DNA from: G963556115 sp963675945
Lineage (GTDB): Bacteria; Planctomycetota; SZUA-567
Assembly: GCA_963675945.1 (NCBI GenBank)
Contig: OY780932.1
Span: 248,001 to 312,000 of the forward strand
Length of the DNA stretch: 64,000 nt
Direction: 5' to 3'
Part shown: piece by piece, positions 26,013-34,372 of the stretch
How the letters are laid out: every line of letters begins with the position of its first letter
How positions within the stretch are numbered: the stretch's first letter is position 1
The notes under the pieces: model-generated
The model's input: the letters and a program-made list of their open reading frames with translations, nothing else
The model's database searches: none
Told to the model about the DNA's origin: nothing
Translations under genes and position numbers: made by a program

Positions 26013-27266
26013 ATGAACAGCAGAGAACGAATCATCAGTACCATTGAGCACCGCGAACCGGATAGGGTTCCACTCGATATCGGTGCCACGCCAAGCTCCG
26101 GCATCTCGGCGATAGGCTACGCCAATCTAGGTAAATATCTCAAAATAGACAGCAAGGTCAAGGTCTACGATGTAGTCCAGCAACTTGCCGAGCCGGAAGA
26201 CTGGTTTCTGGATAAATTTGGCGTCGATGTCATTGATGTGGCGCGCGCCTGGCATACCGCCGATTCAGATTGGAAGCCGTCAACCCTTCCTGATGGCAGC
26301 AAATCCTTTATTCCCTCCTGGTTCACCCCTGAGGCTGCAGAAAATGGCGATACAGTAGTTTATGACCATTCCAGGGAACTGCTGGCAAGGATGCCGCAAG
26401 GAGCGACCTTCTATGATCAGACCTATTTCCCTTACCTGGAAGATTATCCCGACGATTACAGTGATCTTCCGGAAGCGATGCAAAAGGTCTTATGGGCCTA
26501 TCTGGCTCAGAGCCCCTGGCAGGATGCAGGCGATCCGGATTTCTGGAACCGGCTCAGAGAGACCTGCCTCAGGCTTCGGCAGAATACCGACCGCGCCCTC
26601 TTCATGGGTGTCGGCTGCAACATGTTCGAATGGGGTACATTCCTCAGAAGAATGGACAACTTTCTAATGGATATTATTGCCGAACCCGAAGCAGTAGAGC
26701 CCCTCCTTGACGCCCTACTGACAATACATCTGCAGACGCTGGAGAAGGTCTGCACCCACCTCGGTGATATTATCGATATCTTCCGCTTCGGTGACGATCT
26801 CGGCATGAGTACCGGCCCCTTCATGTCCCCGAATACCTATCGCACTCTCTTCAAGCCCCGTCACAAACAACTGGTAAGCTACCTCAAAGAGCACTCCACG
26901 GCCAAAGCCTTTCTTCACTCCTGCGGCTCAATCTACAAACTCCTGCCCGATCTCATTGATGTCGGCTATGATGTAATAAACCCGATTCAGACCAACTGTA
27001 CCGATATGGAGCCGGAACGACTTAAAGAAGAGTTCGGTAGGGATATAACCTTCTGGGGCGCGGGAGCAGACACCAGTACGGTACTCAACCACAGCACACC
27101 ACAAGAGGTACGCAAGCACGTCCTCAAACGCCTGGAGATCTTCGCCCCGGGCGGGGGCTATGTCTTCAACTCTATCCACAATATCATGCCCGACGTCCCC
27201 CCGGAGAATATACTGGCCATGCTTGAAGCACTCAACGAATTCAATAATCCGTCCTCCTGTCGCTGA
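26013..27266 (+). CDS. Uroporphyrinogen decarboxylase (URO-D) family protein, methyltransferase-like
   Basis: The 417-aa TIM-barrel protein begins MNSRERIISTIEHREPDRVPLD, the usual start of the MtaA/CmuA/URO-D superfamily. Other blocks are GDDLGMSTGPFMSPNTYRTL, the pattern AFLHSCGSIYKLLPDLIDVG with the Cys that in methyltransferase members helps bind zinc, and the C-terminal GGGYVFNSIHNIMPDVPPEN. Arginine-rich porphyrin-binding residues of true HemE are not evident, and the long N-terminal insertion differs, so a heme role is unlikely. Such proteins in anaerobes are often corrinoid-dependent methyltransferases or act on methoxylated or methylated compounds; no corrinoid protein is adjacent. 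It is divergent from a LacI regulator, which hints at control by a sugar-like ligand. It is a paralogue of the broken gene at 12774. Confidence 0.85.
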   Translation: MNSRERIISTIEHREPDRVPLDIGATPSSGISAIGYANLGKYLKIDSKVKVYDVVQQLAEPEDWFLDKFGVDVIDVARAWHTADSDWKPSTLPDGSKSFIPSWFTPEAAENGDTVVYDHSRELLARMPQGATFYDQTYFPYLEDYPDDYSDLPEAMQKVLWAYLAQSPWQDAGDPDFWNRLRETCLRLRQNTDRALFMGVGCNMFEWGTFLRRMDNFLMDIIAEPEAVEPLLDALLTIHLQTLEKVCTHLGDIIDIFRFGDDLGMSTGPFMSPNTYRTLFKPRHKQLVSYLKEHSTAKAFLHSCGSIYKLLPDLIDVGYDVINPIQTNCTDMEPERLKEEFGRDITFWGAGADTSTVLNHSTPQEVRKHVLKRLEIFAPGGGYVFNSIHNIMPDVPPENILAMLEALNEFNNPSSCR

Positions 27267-27278
27267 CTGCCGCTATCA

Positions 27279-27311
27279 GGGCTTGACCGGGAGTAAAACC
27301 TGGACAAGCCC
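27279..27311 (+). terminator. Hairpin after the URO-D family gene
   Basis: GGGCTTG (27279-27285) pairs with CAAGCCC (27305-27311), with extra GC pairing inside the loop. It lies 12 bp after the stop. It is not followed by a strong T-run. Confidence 0.45.
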
Positions 27312-27354
27312 CGGTTAATCGGTATTTATCAGCAAAATTATACCCCTGCGCCTA

Positions 27355-28395
27355 CTACTCAGATTGGAGCATCTGCCAATAGCGCTCATACAGAGGCAGG
27401 GCGCTGCCCACCGAATCTAAAAATTCAGAATCACCAAGCTTACTATCTGCCGGATAGAGTACCGGACTCTGCCGAATCTCTTCATCCAAGAGTTTATACG
27501 CCTCGACATTCGGAGTAGAATATAGTATATCCTCGGTCACCCGCTTACATATATCGGCTCTCAACAGAAAATCAATAAACCTATACGCATTGTTTACATT
27601 CTTCGCCCCCGTGGGTATCGCCAGATAATCAATCCATAACGGCACACCCTCTTTGGGATAGACAGCCACATACTCCGGATTATCACCATGCATAAAAGCA
27701 ATATCACCATTATACATCAGCGCAATCGGCACCTTATCCTTATTAACACGGTCTAGCACTTCCTCTGACGGCAGAAATTCAACCCCTGCCCGTAAACGTG
27801 ATAACCAATCATATGCCGCATGTATTTCGTCACTATTTCTGGTATTTATGGAAAACCCCAGGGTATAGAGAGCCATACTGAAGACATCCCGAAGATCATC
27901 GGTAAGAACAATCTTACCAGCATATTCAGGCTTCAAAAGATCACTCCAGCTAGTAATACTCTCAGGAGAAAACAGCGAAGAATTCACTGCCAAAATAGTC
28001 GCCCCCCAGAAGTACGGCACCCCATAGTCAGAATACTTACCGAGTCGCCGCTTATCCAGATTGGCATAATGCTCCAATCTCTCCAGTTCAATCTTCCTGA
28101 GCAAACCTCGCTCCACCATCATACTTACAAAGTAACTGGAAGGGACTATTACATCATAACCATTACCATTGGTTTCAGAGAGCGTATCATACATCTCCTC
28201 GTTCGACTCATAAGTCGAATGCAATACCTCTATTCCGGTCTCTTCAGTAAACTCAATAAAGACACTTTCAGGAATATACCCTACCCAATAATATACATAA
28301 AGTTTTTCGTTAGCGGCAGATATTGTACAACCTAGCAATACCGACAAAGCGACAACCAGCCCCAGTGATCGAATCACTACCTTACTGCAAAACAC
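27355..28395 (-). CDS. Spermidine/putrescine-type (PotD/PotF) periplasmic binding lipoprotein
   Basis: The 346-aa protein has a signal peptide with lipobox LLGC (VVALSVLLGCTISAANEKLY), so it is anchored after cleavage at Cys23. The mature part starts KLYVYYWVGYIPESVF, which is the PotD pattern (Leu-Tyr-Val-Tyr-x-Trp), followed by YDVIVPSSYFVSMM, the block GVPYFWGATILAVN and the PotD-like C-terminal half VPLWIDYLAIPTGAKN. It binds polyamine or a similar substrate for an ABC importer. No potA, potB or potC is beside it; its neighbours are the 11-mer repeat proteins upstream on the same strand (213-bp gap). It is an orphan binding protein or a sensor. Confidence 0.85.
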   Translation of the reverse strand: MFCSKVVIRSLGLVVALSVLLGCTISAANEKLYVYYWVGYIPESVFIEFTEETGIEVLHSTYESNEEMYDTLSETNGNGYDVIVPSSYFVSMMVERGLLRKIELERLEHYANLDKRRLGKYSDYGVPYFWGATILAVNSSLFSPESITSWSDLLKPEYAGKIVLTDDLRDVFSMALYTLGFSINTRNSDEIHAAYDWLSRLRAGVEFLPSEEVLDRVNKDKVPIALMYNGDIAFMHGDNPEYVAVYPKEGVPLWIDYLAIPTGAKNVNNAYRFIDFLLRADICKRVTEDILYSTPNVEAYKLLDEEIRQSPVLYPADSKLGDSEFLDSVGSALPLYERYWQMLQSE

Positions 28396-28608
28396 GCAAC
28401 GACCCCCTTCTTACTCTATGTACAACACCTTAAAAAAAAGCACTTATTGCACCTATTATTGCCTCTGCTCACCACAAAACCACATATTGCCACTCTAAAC
28501 CAAATCCAGTCTGGCTCTGACCCCAGACCTGATATTACCGCCACATATTCTCCAGCCATTAAAGCAGCCAGCCAAACCCTATTATATCTCACCAAATAAA
28601 CGAGATAT

Positions 28609-30222
28609 TTATTCATTAATCTGGAATGAGAGCAGGCTCAACGCTGCCTTGAGTCGCCCTATGTCCACCTCTTGCAGACTCGGCAATTCCAAACTGCTGA
28701 GGTCATGCAATACCAGCGTACTATTCTGCATTATACTCACAAAACCAGAAGGCAAATAGGCTATATTGGAGGCATACTCCAGAATAAACAACTGCCGCTG
28801 AATCTGCTCCCGACCGGAGTGCAAGGCAAGCAAATAGTCCCGCAAATAAGCTATATACACCCTGCAAGCAGTATACACCTCTGCCTGCGCCTGTAAATTA
28901 GTATTGAGTAGAGTAACACTACTCTCATCACCCTTGACTGCCATAATCAACTTCCGCGTATCCTGAGAAGCAATATCCACCTGCATCTGATACTCCTCCA
29001 GCCTGGGGAGATACTCTCCTTCAATTCGCGCAATATCCTGGTCGTGTGCCAGTTCAAGTACTTCCAGGAGTACAAGATACATGCCGTAATACCTTCTGAC
29101 ACTGCCAAAATCCTCTATATTCTCCCGAGCCAACTGTTCAAGGATGTCGAAGAGCTGCCGGGTATTATACACTACACTATGCAGGGTGATAAAACTCTCA
29201 CCCGTTACCAGCACCACCAGGCTATACACCTGATCCGCAGATAACTTTACCCCGCTCCGCTTGAGGAGTTCACCTTGAATACTACTCAAAATTTCATTCT
29301 GCCGCACCCGTAAACTCCCGATCTCCTGCTCTAAGGCAGCAATCTGCTCTTGATAATCCCGAACCGTGCTGCTCCAGAGCTGATCCACCCCTTCCACTCG
29401 CTCAGGCGCAACCACCATCTTCTCCCTAAGCCGAATAATGTCTGCCCGCTTACTGCTCACCTCCTCCTCAAGAGCTGCATACTCCTTCCTCCCTCTGGCA
29501 ATTCCCGAGACCTCCAGTGACCCTAAAATCCGGTGTAAAAGCTTATCTATTTCCTTACTATTCGCTCCCTGACTCTCACCAGAAGCGGAAACCTCTGGCA
29601 AATTCTGCGACTGCCTCCGGGCTACCTCTGCCAAGTCGCCATGCACCTCATTCCAGAGTTGAGCTCGCGACGGATATCCCTCCTCACCTGAGTCTCCTTG
29701 TGTAAATGCCTCAGCTACCCTCGCCCACAATTCCACCGCCGAACGCTCGGCTTTAGTAGCAAAAGAGTCTTCCGGCGTAGCCTCGGCCACATCCTCCACA
29801 CCCATATCTACATCGCCAAAAGGCGAATTAGCAGCGGCATCGCTACTATCAGTATCACTGGTAACCCGTTCCCAGGCTGCCACCGCCTTATCACTCACTT
29901 CCCGCCCAAACTCAGCGCTTCTCTTACCAATATCCTTGCCGTACTCTGCGCTCCGCTGCCCTAGTTCTTTGCCATATTCAGCACTCTGTTTTCCCACTTC
30001 CGTACCAAAATCCGCACTCGCCTGCCCCACCTCCTTGCCAAACTCTACTGCAGCATCCGAGATCCTCTCCCAGTAATCCGCGAGTGAATCTGCTTCAGCA
30101 GCATCGTCTGCCCAAAGTGGCAGAACACTGCCCACGCCCAACAATAGTCCCAACAACAACCAACCTAGCCAGGTCTCTCTAATCCGGTACCGATATAAGT
30201 ATTTCCGAAAAATCTGCTTCAT
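28609..30222 (-). CDS. Exported protein with 11-residue amphipathic repeats and a coiled coil, function unknown
   Basis: I do not recognise this 537-aa protein. An N-terminal basic stretch and hydrophobic segment (18-37) with cleavage probable near LPLWADDA indicate export. Residues 62-116 hold five 11-mers of the form GKEVGxxSAxF (GKEVGQASADF, GTEVGKQSAEY, GKELGQRSAEY, GKDIGKRSAEF, GREVSDKAVAA), like the 11-mer amphipathic helices of LEA group 3 proteins, apolipoproteins and synuclein. A Ser/Asp-rich linker with FGDVDMGV (135-142) is shared with the next gene upstream. The remaining about 370 residues are helical, with coiled-coil potential (about 240-330, EEEVSSKRADIIRLREKM and so on). It probably shares a transcript with the 168-aa paralogue 120 bp upstream. 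Location is periplasm or outer face; a membrane or cell-envelope role is inference. Confidence 0.8.
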   Translation of the reverse strand: MKQIFRKYLYRYRIRETWLGWLLLGLLLGVGSVLPLWADDAAEADSLADYWERISDAAVEFGKEVGQASADFGTEVGKQSAEYGKELGQRSAEYGKDIGKRSAEFGREVSDKAVAAWERVTSDTDSSDAAANSPFGDVDMGVEDVAEATPEDSFATKAERSAVELWARVAEAFTQGDSGEEGYPSRAQLWNEVHGDLAEVARRQSQNLPEVSASGESQGANSKEIDKLLHRILGSLEVSGIARGRKEYAALEEEVSSKRADIIRLREKMVVAPERVEGVDQLWSSTVRDYQEQIAALEQEIGSLRVRQNEILSSIQGELLKRSGVKLSADQVYSLVVLVTGESFITLHSVVYNTRQLFDILEQLARENIEDFGSVRRYYGMYLVLLEVLELAHDQDIARIEGEYLPRLEEYQMQVDIASQDTRKLIMAVKGDESSVTLLNTNLQAQAEVYTACRVYIAYLRDYLLALHSGREQIQRQLFILEYASNIAYLPSGFVSIMQNSTLVLHDLSSLELPSLQEVDIGRLKAALSLLSFQINE

Positions 30223-30342
30223 TACCCACCCTCAGCATTGCCCAAAAACGCTACAATTCAACACACAATACAAAATAAATATGTTACCACTAACGATAAA
30301 GAGATAACCCAATCTCAATACATAATTATATAAGCTAACGCT

Positions 30343-30849
30343 CTACTCCCGAGTAGGATCATCTACCGCCGGTTCATCATCTATTTTAGTTGGATCCGCC
30401 GCACCAACCCCCATGCGCGTATCTCCAAACGCACCCTCTCCCAACTCAGCATCACCCTCTACCCCCGGTTCGTCAGCTATCGCTGTCGGATCAGGCTCAC
30501 CGACGCCGATACTCGTATCCCCAAAAGCACCCTCTTCCAACTCAGCGTCATCATCAACCTCATCCTTGGCTCCTTCCCAAGCGTCAACGCTCTTATCACT
30601 TACCTCTTTGCCTAATTTAACACTCTTATCACTAACATTCTTGCCAAACTCGACACTCTTCTCCTTTACAACCTTACTCCCTTTTACCGCCGCCCCTGAG
30701 ACCTTATGCCAGAGGTCTACCACAGATTCTGAGAAGCTCTCATCATCATCAGCGCGAGCAGTCATACTACTGACCGCTACCATCACCAGCGACACCAACA
30801 ATACCTCTAACACCCTACGCCAATAGCACTTCCTAATTGCTCGCATCAT
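30343..30849 (-). CDS. Small exported 11-mer repeat protein with two 32-residue acidic repeats, function unknown
   Basis: This 168-aa protein has a signal peptide (about 1-33, SLVMVAVSSMTARAD). It then has 11-mers at about 58-91 (SKVVKEKSVEF, GKNVSDKSVKL, GKEVSDKSVDA) of the same kind as in the 537-aa neighbour, including the shared GKEVSDK/GREVSDK and AWE elements. The acidic tail holds two tandem 32-residue units (101-132 and 133-164), each with DAEL(E/G)EGAFGDT, then (S/R)(I/M)GVG, then DPT and DEP. The related element FGDVDMGV occurs in the neighbour. The gene starts upstream of the 537-aa gene, so both form a unit made by duplication. The acidic tail may bind cations or a partner; that is inference. 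Confidence 0.78.
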   Translation of the reverse strand: MMRAIRKCYWRRVLEVLLVSLVMVAVSSMTARADDDESFSESVVDLWHKVSGAAVKGSKVVKEKSVEFGKNVSDKSVKLGKEVSDKSVDAWEGAKDEVDDDAELEEGAFGDTSIGVGEPDPTAIADEPGVEGDAELGEGAFGDTRMGVGAADPTKIDDEPAVDDPTRE

Positions 30850-30927
30850 AATATTCTTCTTTCTTTGCTCTAGCCAACCACTTCAGCCCCACTATATAAT
30901 GTAACAGCCATATAATATAATGTAAAC

Positions 30928-30969
30928 AAAAAAACAGTGGGTATGATGATTATAATTCATCACACCCAC
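30928..30969 (-). terminator. Intrinsic terminator of the beta-glucosidase/ABC operon
   Basis: On the minus strand a 13-bp stem (30969-30957 with 30949-30937, one G-T type mismatch) closes a 7-nt loop and leads, two bases later, into seven T. It lies about 50 bp after the bglA stop. Confidence 0.88.
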
Positions 30970-31020
30970 CAGCATTTGTTGCACTTCATTGTTGTTATAT
31001 TTGCTCTTATGCTCAACTTC

Positions 31021-32340
31021 TCAGATAGGCTCATTACCGGCAATCACTTCTCGGTAATAATAATAACTGTCTTTAGGGATACGCCGCATATCCTGATAAT
31101 CACAGTAAACCAGACCAAATCTGCGGGTATAGCCCCAAGCCCATTCAAAGTTATCGATAAATGACCACGCATAATATCCTTTGAGGTTTACCCCTTCACT
31201 CAGCAGTCTGCCTACCTGCGCAAAGTGCTGCGCATAGTACTCAATACGCTCTGGATCATGGCAACGACTCTCATCCTCATTAAGAGTGTCATAATACGCA
31301 CAGCCATTCTCAGTGATATATAGAGGAATATCACCATAATTACGTTGCACCTGTTTGAGCAAACGATACAATCCTGTCGGCACCACATCCCAATTCATGG
31401 CTGTCTTCTTCTTGGCGCTGACCACCTTCCTGAACCTCTCAGGCTCGGCATCATCAAAGGTCACCGCATCCTCCATATAATAATTAACCCCCAGAAAATC
31501 AATCTTCTCCGAGACAAGATCCATATCACCGCGTTCAATCGGCAATTCTATCCCAAGAGCCTGTAGATGGCGCTGAGGATAGACCCCTTTGAAGATGGCA
31601 TCGGTAAACATATAGAAGCCCTTATCCGCACCTCTGTCAGCAGCTTCAATATCCTGCTCCGTAGGATTAGCCGGACGCGGATAGGAGAGATTAAGCACAA
31701 CTCCAATCTCACCCTTGCAGTCCATACTCCTGAACTTCTTCACCGCCAGGCCATGCCCAAGATTCAGATGATGCGCCGCCTCGTACGCCATTTTACGGTC
31801 TTTATAACCTGGCGCATGCTCACCGAATTCATAACTTACAAATGAAGAGCAATACGGTTCATTCAAAGTTACCCACAGCTTAACCTTATCGCCGAGATGT
31901 TTAAAACAACTCTCAGCATAGCGTTCAAAGGCGTAAGCTATTTCTCTATTTGTCCACCCCCCGATATCCTGCAGATACTGCGGTAGATCCCAGTGATAGA
32001 GTGTAACATTGGGCTCAATGCCATTCGCTAATAATTCATCTAACAGTTGATGATAATACTCAAACCCGGCAACATTTTCCTGCTCCATTGATTCCGGAAA
32101 TATCCTAGGCCAAGCAATAGAAAAGCGATACGACTTTACCCCCAACTCCTTCATTAATCTTATATCTTCCTTATAGCGATGAAACTGATCACTACCTCTA
32201 TCACCATTATGCCCATACTGTACTCCTGACTTGGAGAATGTATCCCAGATGCAGACACCCTTCTCACCAGTACCTCTGCCCTCTACCTGATAACTTGCCG
32301 TAGCAACACCCCAGATAAAGTCATCATTAACTTTATACAT
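31021..32340 (-). CDS. GH1 beta-glucosidase (6-phospho form not favoured)
   Basis: The 439-aa cytoplasmic retaining beta-glycosidase of family GH1 has DFIWGVATASYQVEG at the N-terminus, the acid/base Glu161 in WVTLNEP and the nucleophile Glu344 in YITENG, with the substrate Trp motif SFIDNFEWAWGYTRRFGLV near the end. It releases glucose from cellobiose, laminaribiose or other beta-glucosides. It lacks a signal peptide and is the last gene of an operon with an ABC importer, so it acts on imported intact disaccharides or oligosaccharides. An ABC rather than a PTS partner argues against a 6-phospho-beta-glucosidase. It starts 58 bp after the second ATPase gene. Confidence 0.93.
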   Translation of the reverse strand: MYKVNDDFIWGVATASYQVEGRGTGEKGVCIWDTFSKSGVQYGHNGDRGSDQFHRYKEDIRLMKELGVKSYRFSIAWPRIFPESMEQENVAGFEYYHQLLDELLANGIEPNVTLYHWDLPQYLQDIGGWTNREIAYAFERYAESCFKHLGDKVKLWVTLNEPYCSSFVSYEFGEHAPGYKDRKMAYEAAHHLNLGHGLAVKKFRSMDCKGEIGVVLNLSYPRPANPTEQDIEAADRGADKGFYMFTDAIFKGVYPQRHLQALGIELPIERGDMDLVSEKIDFLGVNYYMEDAVTFDDAEPERFRKVVSAKKKTAMNWDVVPTGLYRLLKQVQRNYGDIPLYITENGCAYYDTLNEDESRCHDPERIEYYAQHFAQVGRLLSEGVNLKGYYAWSFIDNFEWAWGYTRRFGLVYCDYQDMRRIPKDSYYYYREVIAGNEPI

Positions 32341-32398
32341 GATAAAACCTTTCCACTTGTACTTGAAACCACTACTCAGTCAGAAAACTCAAATATCC

Positions 32399-33397
32399 TT
32401 AAAGGTGATTACACCTAACAAATCGACCTGGGTCTACCTCCACCGCTTCGGGCATCTGTTCATAGCATAGCTGCGTAGCCCGCAAGCAACGCGGCGCAAA
32501 CGGACACCCCTTACTCTCTGGAGTCCACTGTTGAATCTCAGAACGCCCCTTCTCCTTCAATTCTACAAGTCCATCCCGCTCTGGATCGGGCGCAGCCGAA
32601 ATAAGTAACTGGGTATACGGATGCGCCGGTTCTTTTACTATCTTATTCACATCCCCCCACTCAACCATATGGCCACAGTATAAGACAATTATCCGTTCAG
32701 AAAAATAACGCGCTGTCGCGATATCATGGGTAATATATAAAAAAGATTTCTTATTCTCAAACTTCATCTTATTCATGAGATTGAGCACACCCAGACGGAT
32801 TGAGACATCAAGCATCGAAGTCGGCTCATCGGCAAATACTACATCCGCACCTATCGCCAGTACCTTACCGATAAACGCACGCTGCTTCTGCCCCCCTGAG
32901 AGTTGATGCGGATACTTCTTCTTCTGTTCTACTGCTGGAATAAGCCCAACCGTCTCCATAATCTCATTAATTCTTGCATCCAACTCCTGCTTATTCTTCA
33001 TACCGTGATAGAGTTTGAGCGGACGCGAGAGAGTATACTCGATACTGTGCAGAGGATTAAGGGACGAAAACGGATCTTGAAATATCATCTGCACCTTCTC
33101 GCGATAATTCCTATAATCCTGCTTGTTAGCAAAATTATGTACATCTTTACCTGCATAGGTCATTCTACCGCCAGTAGGTTCATACACCCTCATGGCAATT
33201 CGGCACAAAGTAGATTTACCACAACCGGACTCACCTACCACTGCCAATGACTCACCCGGAAACATTTGAAAAGAAACATCGTTGAGCGCTCTGAGGGTTT
33301 TAGTCCCGGCAAACATACCACCACTCTTCTGAACGGTAAAATCCATCACTATATTCTTTGCTTCAAAGATTGGCGTAGCTGTAGTTACTGCTGTCAT
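32399..33397 (-). CDS. Opp/Dpp-type ABC transporter ATPase, second subunit
   Basis: The 332-aa ATPase has Walker A GESGCGKST, Q-loop MIFQDPFSSLNP, signature LSGGQKQRAFIGKVLA, Walker B VVFADEPTS and H-loop LYITHD. The C-terminal oligopeptide/dipeptide extension contains Cys residues in GCPFAPRCLRATQLCYEQMP, a cysteine-rich segment that in this subfamily binds a 4Fe-4S cluster or zinc. It energises import together with the ATPase encoded 3 bp upstream (gap 33398-33400). Substrate is inferred from the operon: beta-glucosides rather than peptides, as in the Cbt-type systems of Thermotoga and relatives. Confidence 0.9.
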   Translation of the reverse strand: MTAVTTATPIFEAKNIVMDFTVQKSGGMFAGTKTLRALNDVSFQMFPGESLAVVGESGCGKSTLCRIAMRVYEPTGGRMTYAGKDVHNFANKQDYRNYREKVQMIFQDPFSSLNPLHSIEYTLSRPLKLYHGMKNKQELDARINEIMETVGLIPAVEQKKKYPHQLSGGQKQRAFIGKVLAIGADVVFADEPTSMLDVSIRLGVLNLMNKMKFENKKSFLYITHDIATARYFSERIIVLYCGHMVEWGDVNKIVKEPAHPYTQLLISAAPDPERDGLVELKEKGRSEIQQWTPESKGCPFAPRCLRATQLCYEQMPEAVEVDPGRFVRCNHL

Positions 33398-33400
33398 CTT

Positions 33401-34372
33401 TTACACCTTTCCTTCTATCAACTGATTATGGCAACAGACAAAGTTATGCTTATCCGCCCCCATAAGTGGTTCATAACGTCGACACTCCCCGCTAACATTG
33501 AAGCACCTGTCTTGGAACCTGCAACCCCGCGGCAACATTGACAGACTTAAAGGAGATCCCGGGATACCCTCCATATACTTGATTTCCCCCTTAAGTGAAG
33601 GGAATGAATTCTTCAAACCATAGGTATATGGATGCCGTGGAGCATTCAGAATCTGCTTTGATGGAGCCATCTCAATTATCTTCCCGGCATACATCACTGC
33701 CACCGTATCACAAAACTCCATCATCAGACTCAGATCATGCGTAATGAATAGGATAGAAAACTTAAATTTCTTCTTGAGTTCATAAATCTTCTGTAGAATT
33801 TCACGCTGCACCACTGTGTCCAGCGCTGTAGTCGGTTCATCAAGGATCAACAATTTAGGTTTGAGCGCCAAAGCCATAGCGATTATTGCGCGTTGCCGCA
33901 TCCCACCAGAGAACTGATGCGGATAATCCCGTAAGCGCTCTGGAGCTATATCGACAATCTTCATCAGTTCTGCCGAACGTTCGAAAGCATCTTTTTTATT
34001 TCGAGTAATGCCATGATACTTAAATATTTCAAAGAACTGTTGATCCATACGCACCACCGGATTCAGACAATTCATCGCACTCTGAAATACCATACTCATC
34101 TCTTCCCAGCGAAACCTTCTTAGCTGCTCAGTGTCAAGGTTCAAAACATTGGTCTCACCGAGTCTTATCTCCCCTCCCGAGATAACTGCCGGCGGACGAT
34201 GCAGACGCATTAATGAATACGCAATTGTGCTCTTGCCGCAGCCGGACTCTCCCGCCAAACCTAGAATCTCCTCAGGATTGATGGTAAAGCTCACATTATC
34301 AACCGCCCTTACACTCCCTGTCATTGTAATATAATCAACAGAAAGGTTATTAACTTCTAATAGAGGTTGCAT
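33401..34372 (-). CDS. Opp/Dpp-type ABC transporter ATPase, first subunit
   Basis: The 323-aa ATPase has Walker A GESGCGKST, Q-loop MVFQSAMNCLNPV, signature FSGGMRQRAIIAMALA, Walker B LLILDEPTTALD, H-loop LFITHD and the Cys-rich oligopeptide C-terminus (GCRFQDRCFNVSGECRRYEP). It forms a heterodimer with the next gene product. The stop codon of the upstream permease gene is directly adjacent (34373), so translation is coupled. Confidence 0.92.
   Translation of the reverse strand: MQPLLEVNNLSVDYITMTGSVRAVDNVSFTINPEEILGLAGESGCGKSTIAYSLMRLHRPPAVISGGEIRLGETNVLNLDTEQLRRFRWEEMSMVFQSAMNCLNPVVRMDQQFFEIFKYHGITRNKKDAFERSAELMKIVDIAPERLRDYPHQFSGGMRQRAIIAMALALKPKLLILDEPTTALDTVVQREILQKIYELKKKFKFSILFITHDLSLMMEFCDTVAVMYAGKIIEMAPSKQILNAPRHPYTYGLKNSFPSLKGEIKYMEGIPGSPLSLSMLPRGCRFQDRCFNVSGECRRYEPLMGADKHNFVCCHNQLIEGKV

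Noticed and set aside
26013..27266. True HemE (uroporphyrinogen decarboxylase) for heme synthesis
   Set aside because: Length and blocks fit the methyltransferase-like URO-D superfamily, and no other heme gene is nearby.
28416..28616. 66-codon frame whose ATG overlaps the stop of the 537-aa repeat protein
   Set aside because: The ATG-stop overlap could mean coupling, but the product is Cys/Val-rich without motif and ends in AT-rich intergenic sequence; support is too weak.
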